A stretch of 64,000 bases of DNA from Celeribacter ethanolicus (GCF_001550095.1 NZ_LRUC01000011.1:62001-126000), one strand, 5' to 3'. Positions 18,825 to 28,396 are shown, numbered from the stretch's first letter. The notes: generated by a model not told the origin, from the letters alone. Made by a program: numbers and translations.

Positions 18825-20120
18825 ATGGCCCGACCCCTCGCCTTCCTGCTTTACTCCGGCCTGAACGGACGGTCCGAAAGACGTCACACCGAACGTCTGG
18901 ACCGTCTGTTGTCCGAAGGCACACTGACGCAACAGGCGCGTGACGCCCGGCTGGCCCTCGATTTGCCGCCCCGCCCGCGCGGAGAGGTTCTCTGGTTGCA
19001 TGCCGCGACCCAGTTCGCGCTCAGACCGGCGGTCGAGCTGTTTGCCCGGATCGCCGAGGACCGACCCGATCTGGTCGGGGTGATCACCATGAGCCCCGGC
19101 GTGCATCCCCCGAACGGTCAGAGGCCGGACGGGGCGATCTTTACCGAAGCGCCCGAGGATGAAAACACCATCGTGCGGCGGTTCCTGTCCCATTGGCGCC
19201 CCGATGGGCTGATCTGGATCGGTGGCCGGTTTCGACCGACATTGTTGCGCGCCGCGCATGACGACGGCGTCCCCTGCCTCTCGATCGAGGCACCGCACAG
19301 CCCAAGCACGCTTGACCTGCCCACGCCGGTTCCAGGCCTGCGCAACGCGGTGCTGAACTGTTTCGATCATGCAATCACCGCCAGCTCCGACAGTCACGGG
19401 CTGTGGCGGAGAGCCGGGCTCGATCCGGCTCAGATCGAACGTCTCGGCTATCTCGAAGAGGGCGGCATCGCCCCGATCATCGACGATGACGAACTGTCTC
19501 ACCGGTCCGGAGACATCGGCACGCGCCCCTGCTGGTTCGCCGCGCAAGTCGAGCTGTCCGAGTTGAGCAACGTGCTTCGGGCACACAAAAGCGCATTGCG
19601 ACGTGCCCACCGGTTGCTCCTTGTGATGTCTCTCTCCGATCCTGCGACGTTGGATGGCGTTCTTGCGCAATGTGAGGATGCCGGGCTGACTGCCATGGCC
19701 CTTGGCCCTGCGGAGAACATTTCCGAAGCCCAGCAAATCGCCGTTTTGACCGGAGATTCCCCGGATCGGGACGGGCTATGGCACCGGCTTGCCCCGGTGA
19801 GCTTTCTCGGGCGCTCCCTCGGCCCCTTCGGCGGCGTCGATCCCTATCCGGCCGCAGCCATGGGGTCGGCCATCCTGCATGGCCCACATGTCGACAATCA
19901 CGCCACCGCCTATGCCCGCCTCGCCGCAGGCAACGCCACGCGTCAGGTCCGCGACGGGCATGAACTTGGCGAGGAACTTGGCCGGTTGATGTCCCCGGAT
20001 CAGGCGGCGCTGATGGCGTCAGCCGCCTGGGAAATCGCCTCGACCGGCGCGGAGGTCACAGACCGGGTCTCTGCCCTTGTGCAGGACATTCTCGATCTTC
20101 ACGAAAGGCGGCCGCGATGA
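18825..20120 (+). CDS. GT30 Kdo-transferase-like protein lacking catalytic glutamates
   Basis: A 431-residue protein with the two-domain layout of WaaA/KdtA, which adds Kdo to lipid A. Recognisable segments are GEVLWLHAA (53-61), DPATLDGV and FLGRSLGPFGGVDPYPAAAMGSAILHGPHVDN. However the SVGE catalytic-base motif is TQFA here (Ala65), the ETELWPN region is GGRFRPT (133-139), and the NPLE glutamate in the donor site is Pro. No N-terminal membrane helix is seen. It overlaps lpxK by 4 bases. It is therefore either a diverged transferase or a non-catalytic paralogue. Confidence 0.72.
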   Translation: MARPLAFLLYSGLNGRSERRHTERLDRLLSEGTLTQQARDARLALDLPPRPRGEVLWLHAATQFALRPAVELFARIAEDRPDLVGVITMSPGVHPPNGQRPDGAIFTEAPEDENTIVRRFLSHWRPDGLIWIGGRFRPTLLRAAHDDGVPCLSIEAPHSPSTLDLPTPVPGLRNAVLNCFDHAITASSDSHGLWRRAGLDPAQIERLGYLEEGGIAPIIDDDELSHRSGDIGTRPCWFAAQVELSELSNVLRAHKSALRRAHRLLLVMSLSDPATLDGVLAQCEDAGLTAMALGPAENISEAQQIAVLTGDSPDRDGLWHRLAPVSFLGRSLGPFGGVDPYPAAAMGSAILHGPHVDNHATAYARLAAGNATRQVRDGHELGEELGRLMSPDQAALMASAAWEIASTGAEVTDRVSALVQDILDLHERRPR

Positions 20121-21109
20121 AAGCACCGCTGTTCTGGTCGAATTCGCAAGACACTCCGGGCTGGCAAGCCCATCTGCTTGCACCGCTGTCGGCCCTTTAT
20201 GCCCGCGCGACCGCCAGACGCGTCGCCCGCTCGGGCTACAAGGCCGGCGTTCCGGTGATCTGTATCGGCAACATCAACGCGGGCGGCACCGGCAAGACGC
20301 CGACCACCATCGCCCTTGTGCAACGCCTGATCGAACGCGGGCACACCCCCCACGTCGTCTCGCGCGGTTACGGCGGGCGGCTCGAAGGCCCCGTGCGTGT
20401 CGATGAACGCCAGCATAGTGCCGATGACGTCGGGGACGAACCGCTCCTGATCGCGGCCTTCACCCCGGTCTGGGTCGCCAAGAATCGCGCCGCCGGAGTG
20501 CGTCAGGCCGAAGCTGCGGGCGCGGATGTCATCCTGCTCGATGACGGCATGCAGAACCCTTCGGTCGCAAAGGACCTGACCGTCATCGTGGTCGATGCCT
20601 GGCGCGGCTTTGGCAACGGGCGGGTGATCCCTGGCGGCCCGCTTCGCGAACCCGTGGCTGCGGGTATGGCCCGCGGCGATATTTTGATCTCGATCGGAGA
20701 TCGCCGCGGTCAGGATCGTTTTGAGTCGAATTGGGCCGGATTGGTCTCTGTTCCGCGCGTGGAGGCGACGTTGAAACCTCTGCCGACAGGGCTCGAATGG
20801 CGGGGCCAGAAGGTCATGGCCTTTGCCGGGATCGGCCATCCGGAGAAGTTCTTCCAGACCCTCTCCGGGCTCGGCGCCGATCTGCTGCGCACCGAAGCCT
20901 TGAAGGATCATCAGCCGCTTTCCATCCCGCTGATGAAACGGCTGGAGGTCGAGGCTCTCGCCCTCGGCGCCCAGATGGTCACCACGGAAAAAGACGCGGT
21001 GCGTTTGCCCCGCGCCTTTCGCATGAAGGTGGTGACCCTGCCCGTGCGCCTCGAGATCACCGACTGGTCGCCTATTGACGACCGGCTCGGCCGATTGGGG
21101 CTGGATTAA
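20117..21109 (+). CDS. lpxK: Tetraacyldisaccharide 4'-kinase
   Basis: A 330-residue inner-membrane-associated kinase that phosphorylates the 4' position of the lipid A precursor. The P-loop is GNINAGGTGKTP (about 52-63), and LLDDGMQNPSVAKDLTVIVVD carries the conserved Asp pair. VIPGGPLREP is also typical. The start overlaps the GT30 gene (ATGA). Its 3' end converges on dsbA with only 4 bases between. Confidence 0.94.
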   Translation: MKAPLFWSNSQDTPGWQAHLLAPLSALYARATARRVARSGYKAGVPVICIGNINAGGTGKTPTTIALVQRLIERGHTPHVVSRGYGGRLEGPVRVDERQHSADDVGDEPLLIAAFTPVWVAKNRAAGVRQAEAAGADVILLDDGMQNPSVAKDLTVIVVDAWRGFGNGRVIPGGPLREPVAAGMARGDILISIGDRRGQDRFESNWAGLVSVPRVEATLKPLPTGLEWRGQKVMAFAGIGHPEKFFQTLSGLGADLLRTEALKDHQPLSIPLMKRLEVEALALGAQMVTTEKDAVRLPRAFRMKVVTLPVRLEITDWSPIDDRLGRLGLD

Positions 21110-21113
21110 GGTC

Positions 21114-21764
21114 TTATTCGGCGAGTTTCGCGTCGAGGATCTTCTTCAGATCGGCGTAGCTCATATTGGAATGTTTCTCACCGTCGATCACCAGAGAAGG
21201 CGTCGCGTCGATGTCATATTCCTCCATTTCAGCCGTGAACTTCGCATAGAGCTTCTCGGCCATGTCGCCGTCGTTCAGACAGACATCGAGGTTTTCCTCG
21301 GTAAGCCCGGCCCGCTTGCCGATCTTGCGCAGGTTCTCGACGATCTGCATCGTGTCGCGACCACCGGCGATCCAGTCGCTCTGTTCGTCATAGAGCATCT
21401 TCTGGACACCGAAATAGCGCATCTCACCGCCACAACGTGCGACCATGGAGGCCCAGAGACCAAACTTGTCGAAATACACTTCGCGATAGACGAACCGCAC
21501 CTTGCCGGTGTCGATGTACTCCTTCTTGAGCGGCTCGAACACGGTCTTGTGGAAGGTCGCGCAATGCGGACAGGTGTAGGAGGCGTATTCGATCATCTCG
21601 ACCGGTGCGTCCTTGTCGCCAAGCGTCAACTCGAAGATGTCGGAGGTATCCGGCATGTCCTCGGCCTGCGCCGGTGTCACCAGAAAGGAGGTAACGGCAG
21701 AGGGCATGAGCCCCGCGCCCAGGGTCGCGAGTGCGGTCGTGATCATGAATGTGCGGCGGTTCAT
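21114..21764 (-). CDS. DsbA-family thiol-disulfide oxidoreductase
   Basis: A 216-residue periplasmic protein with a Tat-like or Sec signal (MNRRTFMITTALATLG, cleaved near AQAED). The thioredoxin-fold active site is Cys65-Pro-His-Cys68, and the cis-proline segment is DATPSLVIDG. It would oxidise or isomerise secreted cysteines, of which the window offers several candidates (TTQ dehydrogenase light chain, cytochromes). It overlaps the DUF721 gene by 4 bases. Confidence 0.92.
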   Translation of the reverse strand: MNRRTFMITTALATLGAGLMPSAVTSFLVTPAQAEDMPDTSDIFELTLGDKDAPVEMIEYASYTCPHCATFHKTVFEPLKKEYIDTGKVRFVYREVYFDKFGLWASMVARCGGEMRYFGVQKMLYDEQSDWIAGGRDTMQIVENLRKIGKRAGLTEENLDVCLNDGDMAEKLYAKFTAEMEEYDIDATPSLVIDGEKHSNMSYADLKKILDAKLAE

Positions 21765-22297
21765 TTCTCTTCCTTCGGTTTGCAGTGTTGCCGGGTCAGG
21801 AATGTTCCGGCGAATTTTTCGAGCGCCTGACGTAAGGCCTGATCATGTACACCCTCCGAGAGGGCGCGGGCTTCGGCCCTGGTTTCCGGCGTGATGTCGG
21901 GGGCGGGTTCGGGCCTCGGAGCATGAAACGCCACGCGCCCTTCCGAGAACCCAGAGGGCGCGGTTTGCGTCACATGAATGCGGCTGATCGCATTGTACCC
22001 GTAAACTGCATTCACCCGGTCGCGGATTTTCGGCACTTCGGCCTGCACCATCGGAGCAAAGGCCCCGGTGGTCAGAAGCGTGAGCGTCGCCCCGAAACCG
22101 CCCTTGGCATAGGAGACTTTCACCGGGCGCGACATGGCTGCGGTGGCCTCTCCGACAATCTCTTCCCAATGGGTCAGCAGACGGGATTCGGAAAACCCGC
22201 GCGCCTCGGAGGCTTCGCGAATGCGCGTCTGCAAAAGACCGGAGGTGCGTTCGAACCCCCGTTTGCGTCTTTTGGCCTCTGTCTGCGCGCTCGTCAT
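21761..22297 (-). CDS. DUF721 (DciA-like) family protein
   Basis: A 178-residue basic protein. The core SRLLTHWEEIVGEATAAMSRPVKVSY and the ISRIHVTQTA segment match DUF721; family member DciA loads replicative helicase in bacteria without DnaC, but alphaproteobacterial members are diverse. The start at 22297 has AGGA at 7 bases; the longer frame upstream overlaps mutY antisense. It is coupled to dsbA and divergent from mutY, a conserved arrangement in the order. Confidence 0.82.
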   Translation of the reverse strand: MTSAQTEAKRRKRGFERTSGLLQTRIREASEARGFSESRLLTHWEEIVGEATAAMSRPVKVSYAKGGFGATLTLLTTGAFAPMVQAEVPKIRDRVNAVYGYNAISRIHVTQTAPSGFSEGRVAFHAPRPEPAPDITPETRAEARALSEGVHDQALRQALEKFAGTFLTRQHCKPKEEK

Positions 22298-22411
22298 GCT
22301 TGTCCTGTGATTTGCCGGGCTGGTGTCTGCCTGTCTTCCGTCTATTTTAGAGGTGCGCGCGCAGGGCGCCAGAAGAAAGCGGATGACAGGACCTAAAGAT
22401 TGCGTGACGGG

Positions 22412-23461
22412 ATGAAACACGGAGACGTCGCAACGGCGCTTCTCGATTGGTATGATGGTCACGCCCGGGAGTTGCCATGGCGCGTGTCCCCAGCGGATCG
22501 TGCGGCTGGCATTGAGCCGGATCCCTATCGGGTCTGGATGTCTGAGATCATGCTGCAACAGACCACGGTTGCGGCGGTGAAAGCCTATTTCCTGCGCTTC
22601 ACCACGCTCTGGCCGACGGTGGTGGATCTCGCCGATGCCGAGGACGAACGTGTGATGGGTGAATGGGCCGGGCTCGGATATTACGCTCGCGCCCGTAATC
22701 TGTTGAAATGCGCACGGGTGATCCGGGACGAGTTCAATGGCATTTTCCCCCGGACGAGGGCTCAATTACAGGCGCTGCCCGGTGTTGGGCCTTATACTTC
22801 CGCCGCGATTGCCTCCATCGCCTTTGACCGACCGGAGACGGTGGTGGACGGCAATGTCGAACGGGTCGTGTCGCGCCTGTTTCGGGTCGAAACGCCGTTG
22901 CCCACCGCCAAAGGCGCGCTGACAGAGCTGGCGGAGACGCTCACGCCGCAAAGCCGTCCCGGCGATTACGCCCAGGCGATGATGGATCTGGGCGCGACGA
23001 TCTGCACACCGAAATCACCGGCCTGTGGCACTTGCCCTCTGACGGTCGATTGTGCGGCCCGTCGCGCCGGGGATCAGTCTCGATTCCCGCTGAAAATGCC
23101 TAAGAAACCGAAACCAACGCGCCATGGGCACGCCTATGTCGGGCGCACCGCAGCAGGCGAATGGGTGTTGGAAAAGCGGCCCGAAAAGGGGCTTCTGGGC
23201 GGCATGATGGGCTGGCCCGGCACGGAATGGCAAGAGGCGCATCCGCCCGAACCTCCCTTTCCCGGCAACTGGCAAGACCTCGGCGAGGTACGGCACACCT
23301 TCACGCATTTTCATCTGATCCTGACGGTGCATGCCTCCTCCCATGTGACAAATCCGCCCAAAACCAGCGTTTTAAAGGGGAATAACGCCTTTCAGCCCTC
23401 CGATCTGCCGACCGTGATGCGAAAGGCGTTTGACCTGGCGCGCAGCAGTCTAGAAACTTAA
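22412..23461 (+). CDS. mutY: A/G-specific adenine glycosylase
   Basis: A 349-residue base-excision repair enzyme that removes adenine opposite 8-oxoguanine. Glu45 in SEIMLQQT is the catalytic acid, the helix-hairpin-helix LPGVGPYTSAAIA leads to Asp146, and Cys198, 205, 208 and 214 form the 4Fe-4S loop (CX6CX2CX5C). The C-terminal Nudix-like domain that reads 8-oxoG includes EVRHTFTHFHL. The start is ATG 22412; a TTG at 22400 is an alternative, and neither has a strong ribosome-binding site. Confidence 0.94.
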   Translation: MKHGDVATALLDWYDGHARELPWRVSPADRAAGIEPDPYRVWMSEIMLQQTTVAAVKAYFLRFTTLWPTVVDLADAEDERVMGEWAGLGYYARARNLLKCARVIRDEFNGIFPRTRAQLQALPGVGPYTSAAIASIAFDRPETVVDGNVERVVSRLFRVETPLPTAKGALTELAETLTPQSRPGDYAQAMMDLGATICTPKSPACGTCPLTVDCAARRAGDQSRFPLKMPKKPKPTRHGHAYVGRTAAGEWVLEKRPEKGLLGGMMGWPGTEWQEAHPPEPPFPGNWQDLGEVRHTFTHFHLILTVHASSHVTNPPKTSVLKGNNAFQPSDLPTVMRKAFDLARSSLET

Positions 23462-23488
23462 CCGCATCCCCTGCGGAGGTGCCCCACC

Positions 23489-24622
23489 ATGGCTCAGATC
23501 AGTTTTCGCAACGCCCTGCCGTTCTGGCTGTCGCTGACCCTGTTGCCGTTCCTTTGGCTCGGAGCATTCGTCGGCGGCTGGGCCGTGATCATCGTGCCGC
23601 TTTATGCGTGGTACATGTTCGGATTCCTCGACGGGATTCTAGGGCTGAACACTGAGAATGCAGACCCGAACACGGCGGAAAGCGAGCTTTTCTGGTATCG
23701 CGCCATTACGATCATCTGGTTCCCGGTGCAATTCGTGAACATTTTTGCGCTGATCTGGTTCGTGACCCATACGGATCATCTCTCGACGCTCGAAACCATC
23801 GTGCTGTTCTTTGGGCTTGGCGTGTCTTCCGGCACGACCGGCATGGTTTATGCCCATGAGCTTTGCCACCAACGCAACAATATGGAGCGATGGCTTGGGG
23901 ATTTGCTTTTGGCTTCAGTTCTTTACTCGCATTTCCGGACCGAACATCTGCTCGTCCACCACAAGCACGTTGGCACCCGGCGCGATGCGGTCACGGCGCT
24001 CTATAACGAAGGGTTCCATCGCTATTTCCTCCGCGTGCTTCGAGAGTGCCCACGCTCGGCCTGGGAGGCGGAAAAGGCCCTGCTGGCGCGTAAGGGATTG
24101 TCCGAATGGAACCCGAAAAACCCGCATTTCCGCTACTGGACCTTGCAGATCCTGATGCTGATCCTTGCCACTCTGATCGGTGGCACAACTGGATTTTTTC
24201 TCTTTATCTGTCAGGCTTTAGTGGCGATATGGCAGCTCGAGCTGACCAATTACGTCGAACATTACGGCCTCACCCGGCGGCATCTGGGGGATGGTAAGTA
24301 TGAGCATGTCAAGCCGCATCATAGTTGGAATGCGGCGCATATGGCCACCAACTGGTTGCTGATCAATTTGCAACGCCATTCGGATCACCACTACAAACCC
24401 GACCGCCGGTTTCCGCTTTTGCAGACTTACGACGAGACCGAGGCCCCGCAATTGCCCTATGGCTACACTGTCATGGGGGTGGTCGCGATGGTGCCGCCGC
24501 TGTGGCGACGGATGATGAATCCCAAGGTGAAACAATGGCGTAGCCAGTATTACCCGGACCTCGAAACCTTCGAGGACTGGGAGCCTTACAAGAACGGCAC
24601 CAACCCTCTGCCCCGGCTCTAA
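23489..24622 (+). CDS. alkB: Alkane 1-monooxygenase (AlkB family)
   Basis: A 377-residue integral membrane di-iron hydroxylase that oxidises the terminal carbon of n-alkanes using rubredoxin electrons. The eight-histidine scaffold is visible: HELCH (123-127), EHLLVHHKH (152-160), NYVEHYGL and LQRHSDHH (His297, 300, 301). Several membrane helices precede and separate these. No rubredoxin, rubredoxin reductase or AlkS-type regulator is adjacent. The gene appears single, 27 bases after mutY. Confidence 0.93.
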   Translation: MAQISFRNALPFWLSLTLLPFLWLGAFVGGWAVIIVPLYAWYMFGFLDGILGLNTENADPNTAESELFWYRAITIIWFPVQFVNIFALIWFVTHTDHLSTLETIVLFFGLGVSSGTTGMVYAHELCHQRNNMERWLGDLLLASVLYSHFRTEHLLVHHKHVGTRRDAVTALYNEGFHRYFLRVLRECPRSAWEAEKALLARKGLSEWNPKNPHFRYWTLQILMLILATLIGGTTGFFLFICQALVAIWQLELTNYVEHYGLTRRHLGDGKYEHVKPHHSWNAAHMATNWLLINLQRHSDHHYKPDRRFPLLQTYDETEAPQLPYGYTVMGVVAMVPPLWRRMMNPKVKQWRSQYYPDLETFEDWEPYKNGTNPLPRL

Positions 24623-24626
24623 GCGC

Positions 24627-24659
24627 AAAAAAAGCCCCGCTGCGCAGACACAGCGGGGC
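24627..24659 (-). terminator. Terminator hairpin in the alkB - ccrM gap
   Basis: GCCCCGCTG (24634-24642) pairs with CAGCGGGGC (24651-24659). A run of seven A on the plus strand just before it gives a U tract for leftward transcripts, so it best serves ccrM, though it may also stop alkB. Confidence 0.7.
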
Positions 24660-24726
24660 CAAGGTGGTGCCGCGAAGTCAGGCCGCAGGCACCAGGCGGT
24701 AACTCTGAATTTCGGGAATTTCCCCT

Positions 24727-24766
24727 GTCGGATTTGCGTCGGATAAGTGTCGGACTTTTGTCGGAC
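24727..24766 (-). repeat. Four CCGAC units at 11-bp period (array 2)
   Basis: Plus-strand units GTCGGAT, GTCGGAT, GTCGGAC and GTCGGAC begin at 24727, 24738, 24749 and 24760, exactly 11 bp apart; the motif reads CCGAC on the minus strand. The outer flanks also pair (GGATAAGTGTC with GACACTTATCC, about 24741-24774). It is the counterpart of the array at 1713-1752 and likewise sits between convergent genes. Confidence 0.7.
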
Positions 24767-24785
24767 ACTTATCCCGCTCTGTCGC

Positions 24786-25922
<1,137 letters not shown>

Positions 25923-25957
25923 TTAACGCGCCATTTTTGGCGTCATTTATGGGTCCC

Positions 25958-25986
25958 AAAATGAGTCATCCGGGATTCCAGGTCAA
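25958..25986 (-). promoter_or_regulatory. ccrM promoter with embedded GANTC sites
   Basis: On the minus strand TTGACC (25981-25986) and CATTTT (25958-25963) are 17 bases apart. GANTC sites lie at 25963-25967 (GAGTC) and 25974-25978 (GATTC), that is at the -10 edge and in the spacer, with a third at 25997-26001. This is the layout expected for methylation feedback on ccrM. Confidence 0.55.
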
Positions 25987-25999
25987 TTTCTTTTTCGAA

Positions 26000-26638
26000 T
26001 CAGTCACTTATGTTTTTATCTTGATACAAGATGTTGTGGACCGGTTTGAACGAACGTCTATGGTGTGGTGTCACACCAAGATTTCGGAGCCCTTCCATGT
26101 GGGTTTTGGTGCCGTAACCGGCGTTCTTTTCCCAGCCATAGCCGGGGTAGTGTTGCGCCAAATCCACCATCAGCCGATCGCGCCAGATTTTCGCAACGAT
26201 CGAGGCCGCCGAAATCGACAGAGACCGGGCATCGCCTTTGACAATGGCCTCCGCATCGAGACCGAAAGCGGAGGGCAATTTGTTGCCGTCGACCAGAATG
26301 TAATCCGCCTTGCGCGACAGCCCCGCCACGGCGCGCTCCATGGCGCGCAACGAGGCCTGAAGAATATTGATCTCGTCGATCTCCTCAACCGTACAGGAGG
26401 CGATAGACACATCGGCCACGGCGAGGATTTCGTCATAAAGGACTTCGCGACGTTTGGCGGTCAGCGCCTTGGAGTCATTGAGGCCCAAGGGGATGCGGGC
26501 CGGATCGAGCCAGACGGCGGCGGCGACCACGGGACCGGCCAGCGGACCACGGCCGACCTCGTCGACCCCGACAATGCGGGTGTAACCGCGACGGGTGGCG
26601 GCCTCTTCGAAACTGTAATCGGGCGTTGTCTTTGTCAT
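26000..26638 (-). CDS. rnhB: Ribonuclease HII
   Basis: A 212-residue nuclease that cleaves RNA in RNA-DNA hybrids and removes misincorporated ribonucleotides. GVDEVGRGPLAGPVV holds the first catalytic Asp-Glu pair, NDSKALTAKRRE and the HPGYGW-like QHYPGYGWEKNAGYGT segment are typical, and the late Asp-rich positions are in place. The ATG at 26638 is preceded by GGGGGT; an upstream ATG at 26698 would overlap the neighbouring terminator. The rnhB-ccrM pairing is common in Rhodobacterales. Confidence 0.94.
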   Translation of the reverse strand: MTKTTPDYSFEEAATRRGYTRIVGVDEVGRGPLAGPVVAAAVWLDPARIPLGLNDSKALTAKRREVLYDEILAVADVSIASCTVEEIDEINILQASLRAMERAVAGLSRKADYILVDGNKLPSAFGLDAEAIVKGDARSLSISAASIVAKIWRDRLMVDLAQHYPGYGWEKNAGYGTKTHMEGLRNLGVTPHHRRSFKPVHNILYQDKNISD

Positions 26639-26674
26639 ACCCCCTGTGAAGCCGAAGCCCGACAACGGCGCAAG

Positions 26675-26702
26675 AAAAAAGCGGGTGAGAGATCTCACCC
26701 GC
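26675..26702 (-). terminator. Rho-independent terminator of the small secreted protein gene
   Basis: GCGGGTGAG and CTCACCCGC form a 9-bp stem with a 4-base loop, and the leftward transcript continues into U6. It lies 56 bases after the stop of the minus-strand gene at 26758. Confidence 0.85.
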
Positions 26703-26757
26703 CAAGTGGCGCGGCCATGGGAACATGAGAACCGCGCGATTCTGCTCGTTATGGAAC

Positions 26758-27252
26758 TCAGTTGCGGCGGGTATCGCGATCCGTGGTGCGGCGCGCATCG
26801 CGGTTGCGTTCGACGCGATAGCCGAAATTGGTGAGGCAGCCGACATCGTAGGCGTCAACCTTGCCCTGACGGGTCTTGACCCGCGTTTCGCAGGCGCGCG
26901 GCAAGTGGACCTGAGCACGGCGGTCCCGCTCGATACAGTTCTCGAAGGCGACGAGGCGCTGTTTGGCGCCCTGCCCCGCGCTGGCGACACATTGGTTCGG
27001 AATGCCGAAATCCCGGCCACGATTTCGGTCCTGCCAGGGCTCATTGCGATGACCATCGCGATAGCGCGAAGTGCTCACGGCGACCTTGTCCTTGTTCTTG
27101 TCGTCGAGCGCCTTGCCGAGCACGAAGAGCGTCGCAAGCCCGCCCAGAACCAGAGCGGCGTCATTGTCACCGGCGCGCGCAGGGGCGGCGGCGAAACCGG
27201 CGGTGGCGATGGAAAGCGCGACCAGCCCTGCGGTGAATTTCGTGAGTTTCAT
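26758..27252 (-). CDS. Hypothetical secreted protein
   Basis: A 164-residue protein with a signal peptide (MKLTKFTAGLVALSIATAG, cleaved near ARAGDN) and a second hydrophobic stretch, AALVLGGLATLFVLGKAL. The remainder is very basic and Arg/Asp-rich with four cysteines, ending in RRTTDRDTRRN. No family is recognised with confidence. The start follows AAAGGA at 8 bases. It is monocistronic with its own terminator. Confidence 0.72.
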   Translation of the reverse strand: MKLTKFTAGLVALSIATAGFAAAPARAGDNDAALVLGGLATLFVLGKALDDKNKDKVAVSTSRYRDGHRNEPWQDRNRGRDFGIPNQCVASAGQGAKQRLVAFENCIERDRRAQVHLPRACETRVKTRQGKVDAYDVGCLTNFGYRVERNRDARRTTDRDTRRN

Positions 27253-27423
27253 CGGGTGTCCTTTCAGATCCTGTGCCCTGTGGAGCGGGCTTGCGAAGGT
27301 GATGGGACGGTGATGGCCGGTTTTTCGAAAATCGCTCAATAACAGCGGGATGTCATTGGATAACAGGGCCGGAAAACGGCTTTGCTATTGAATAACATCG
27401 CGCTTACTCACAGGATCGCGAGC

Positions 27424-27711
27424 ATGAAAAAGCACCTTTTCCCCCTTCTCGTCGCGCTTGTGGTCCTTCCGGGACTGGCGAACGCGTCCTGTTACGCCAG
27501 CTACAAGGCCAAGCGTGACAACCCGCTCAAGCTGCATTTCGGCGTGGCCGAGGTGGGCGATTCTCAATGCACGAAACAGGCGGCGGCCAAGGCTCTGGCA
27601 CCGCGTCTGGAAAAAGAGGGCTGGCACCTTTTGTCCATCGTCGCGATGATCCCGGAAGAGAAACTGGGCGAGGTGAAGGCCGATGCTGGCGACTATTTCC
27701 TCCGATACTGA
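27424..27711 (+). CDS. Small secreted hypothetical protein
   Basis: A 95-residue protein with a signal peptide (MKKHLFPLLVALVVLPGLANA) and two cysteines in the mature part, which could form a disulfide. No family is recognised. Its end overlaps the next gene by 29 bases in another frame, suggesting co-expression with the membrane winged-helix protein. Three ATAACA-like motifs lie in the 170-base gap upstream (about 27339, 27360 and 27391). Confidence 0.7.
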   Translation: MKKHLFPLLVALVVLPGLANASCYASYKAKRDNPLKLHFGVAEVGDSQCTKQAAAKALAPRLEKEGWHLLSIVAMIPEEKLGEVKADAGDYFLRY

Positions 27712-28381
27712 CAGCCGCAAGGTATCGCGCGTGGCGATTTATGGCGTCGTGGCGATTGTCGCGATTCTGTTGATTGCGGCGGTGTTGCTCTTCGTGAACC
27801 TGCCGGATGCGAATGCGTTCAACGCGCGGGTGGAGCGGATCTTTGTCGAAAACGACCTGACCACACAGGCGGAAATCAAACTGCTGGAGATTCTGGCGCA
27901 ATCGGGCACGGCGTTTTCCGGTGTGCTGAATTCCTACCGCATGGTGATTTTCGTGCTCTTGGTGTTCGCGACGGCTCTGCTGATCGCGGCACTGGTGTTT
28001 CTCGTGATGATCGTCGCGCTGAGCCGGCGGATGAGCGAGATCGAGAAGCGGGGAATCGAGGTGTCGTCCTTGTTGATCTCGCGGGCGGAGAACACGGTGT
28101 ATCTGAACAATATGGAGTTCAAACTGACCCCTGCGGCGATCGAGACGCTGTCGGTACTGGCGGAAGCGCGGCTGGACGACGATGTTCTCTCGGGCGCAGA
28201 GATCGAAGCGGTGATTTCAGGCCGGAATGCGGTGGATTGCGAAGAGGCGGCGGGGGCGACGCGGATCAAGCGGCTGCGCGATACGCTCGGCAATCAGATG
28301 GTGAGCGAGTTGTTGGTCAAAAACATCGCGCGGAAGGGCTATATGCTGGCCTGTCCGCGCGATGTGATCAAGATGGTGTAG
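27683..28381 (+). CDS. Membrane-anchored winged-helix (OmpR-type) protein
   Basis: A 232-residue protein with two predicted membrane helices (about 17-39 and 87-113) around a ~45-residue periplasmic loop. Its C-terminal cytosolic domain (about 140-224) reads like a Trans_reg_C winged helix: LTPAAIETLSVLAEA, an SGAEIEAVISG segment, IKRLRDTLGNQ and NIARKGYMLAC align with the recognition-helix and wing pattern of OmpR regulators. No receiver or kinase domain is present. The topology mirrors ToxR/CadC but with the DNA-binding domain at the C terminus. Targets are unknown; it overlaps a gene for a small secreted protein. Confidence 0.65.
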   Translation: MLATISSDTDSRKVSRVAIYGVVAIVAILLIAAVLLFVNLPDANAFNARVERIFVENDLTTQAEIKLLEILAQSGTAFSGVLNSYRMVIFVLLVFATALLIAALVFLVMIVALSRRMSEIEKRGIEVSSLLISRAENTVYLNNMEFKLTPAAIETLSVLAEARLDDDVLSGAEIEAVISGRNAVDCEEAAGATRIKRLRDTLGNQMVSELLVKNIARKGYMLACPRDVIKMV

Positions 28382-28396
28382 CCGTCAGGGCCCCGT

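Noticed and set aside
27330-27400. Three ATAACA-like motifs as a Pho box or operator
   Set aside because: The spacings (about 21 and 31 bases) and flanks are irregular, and no regulator fits.
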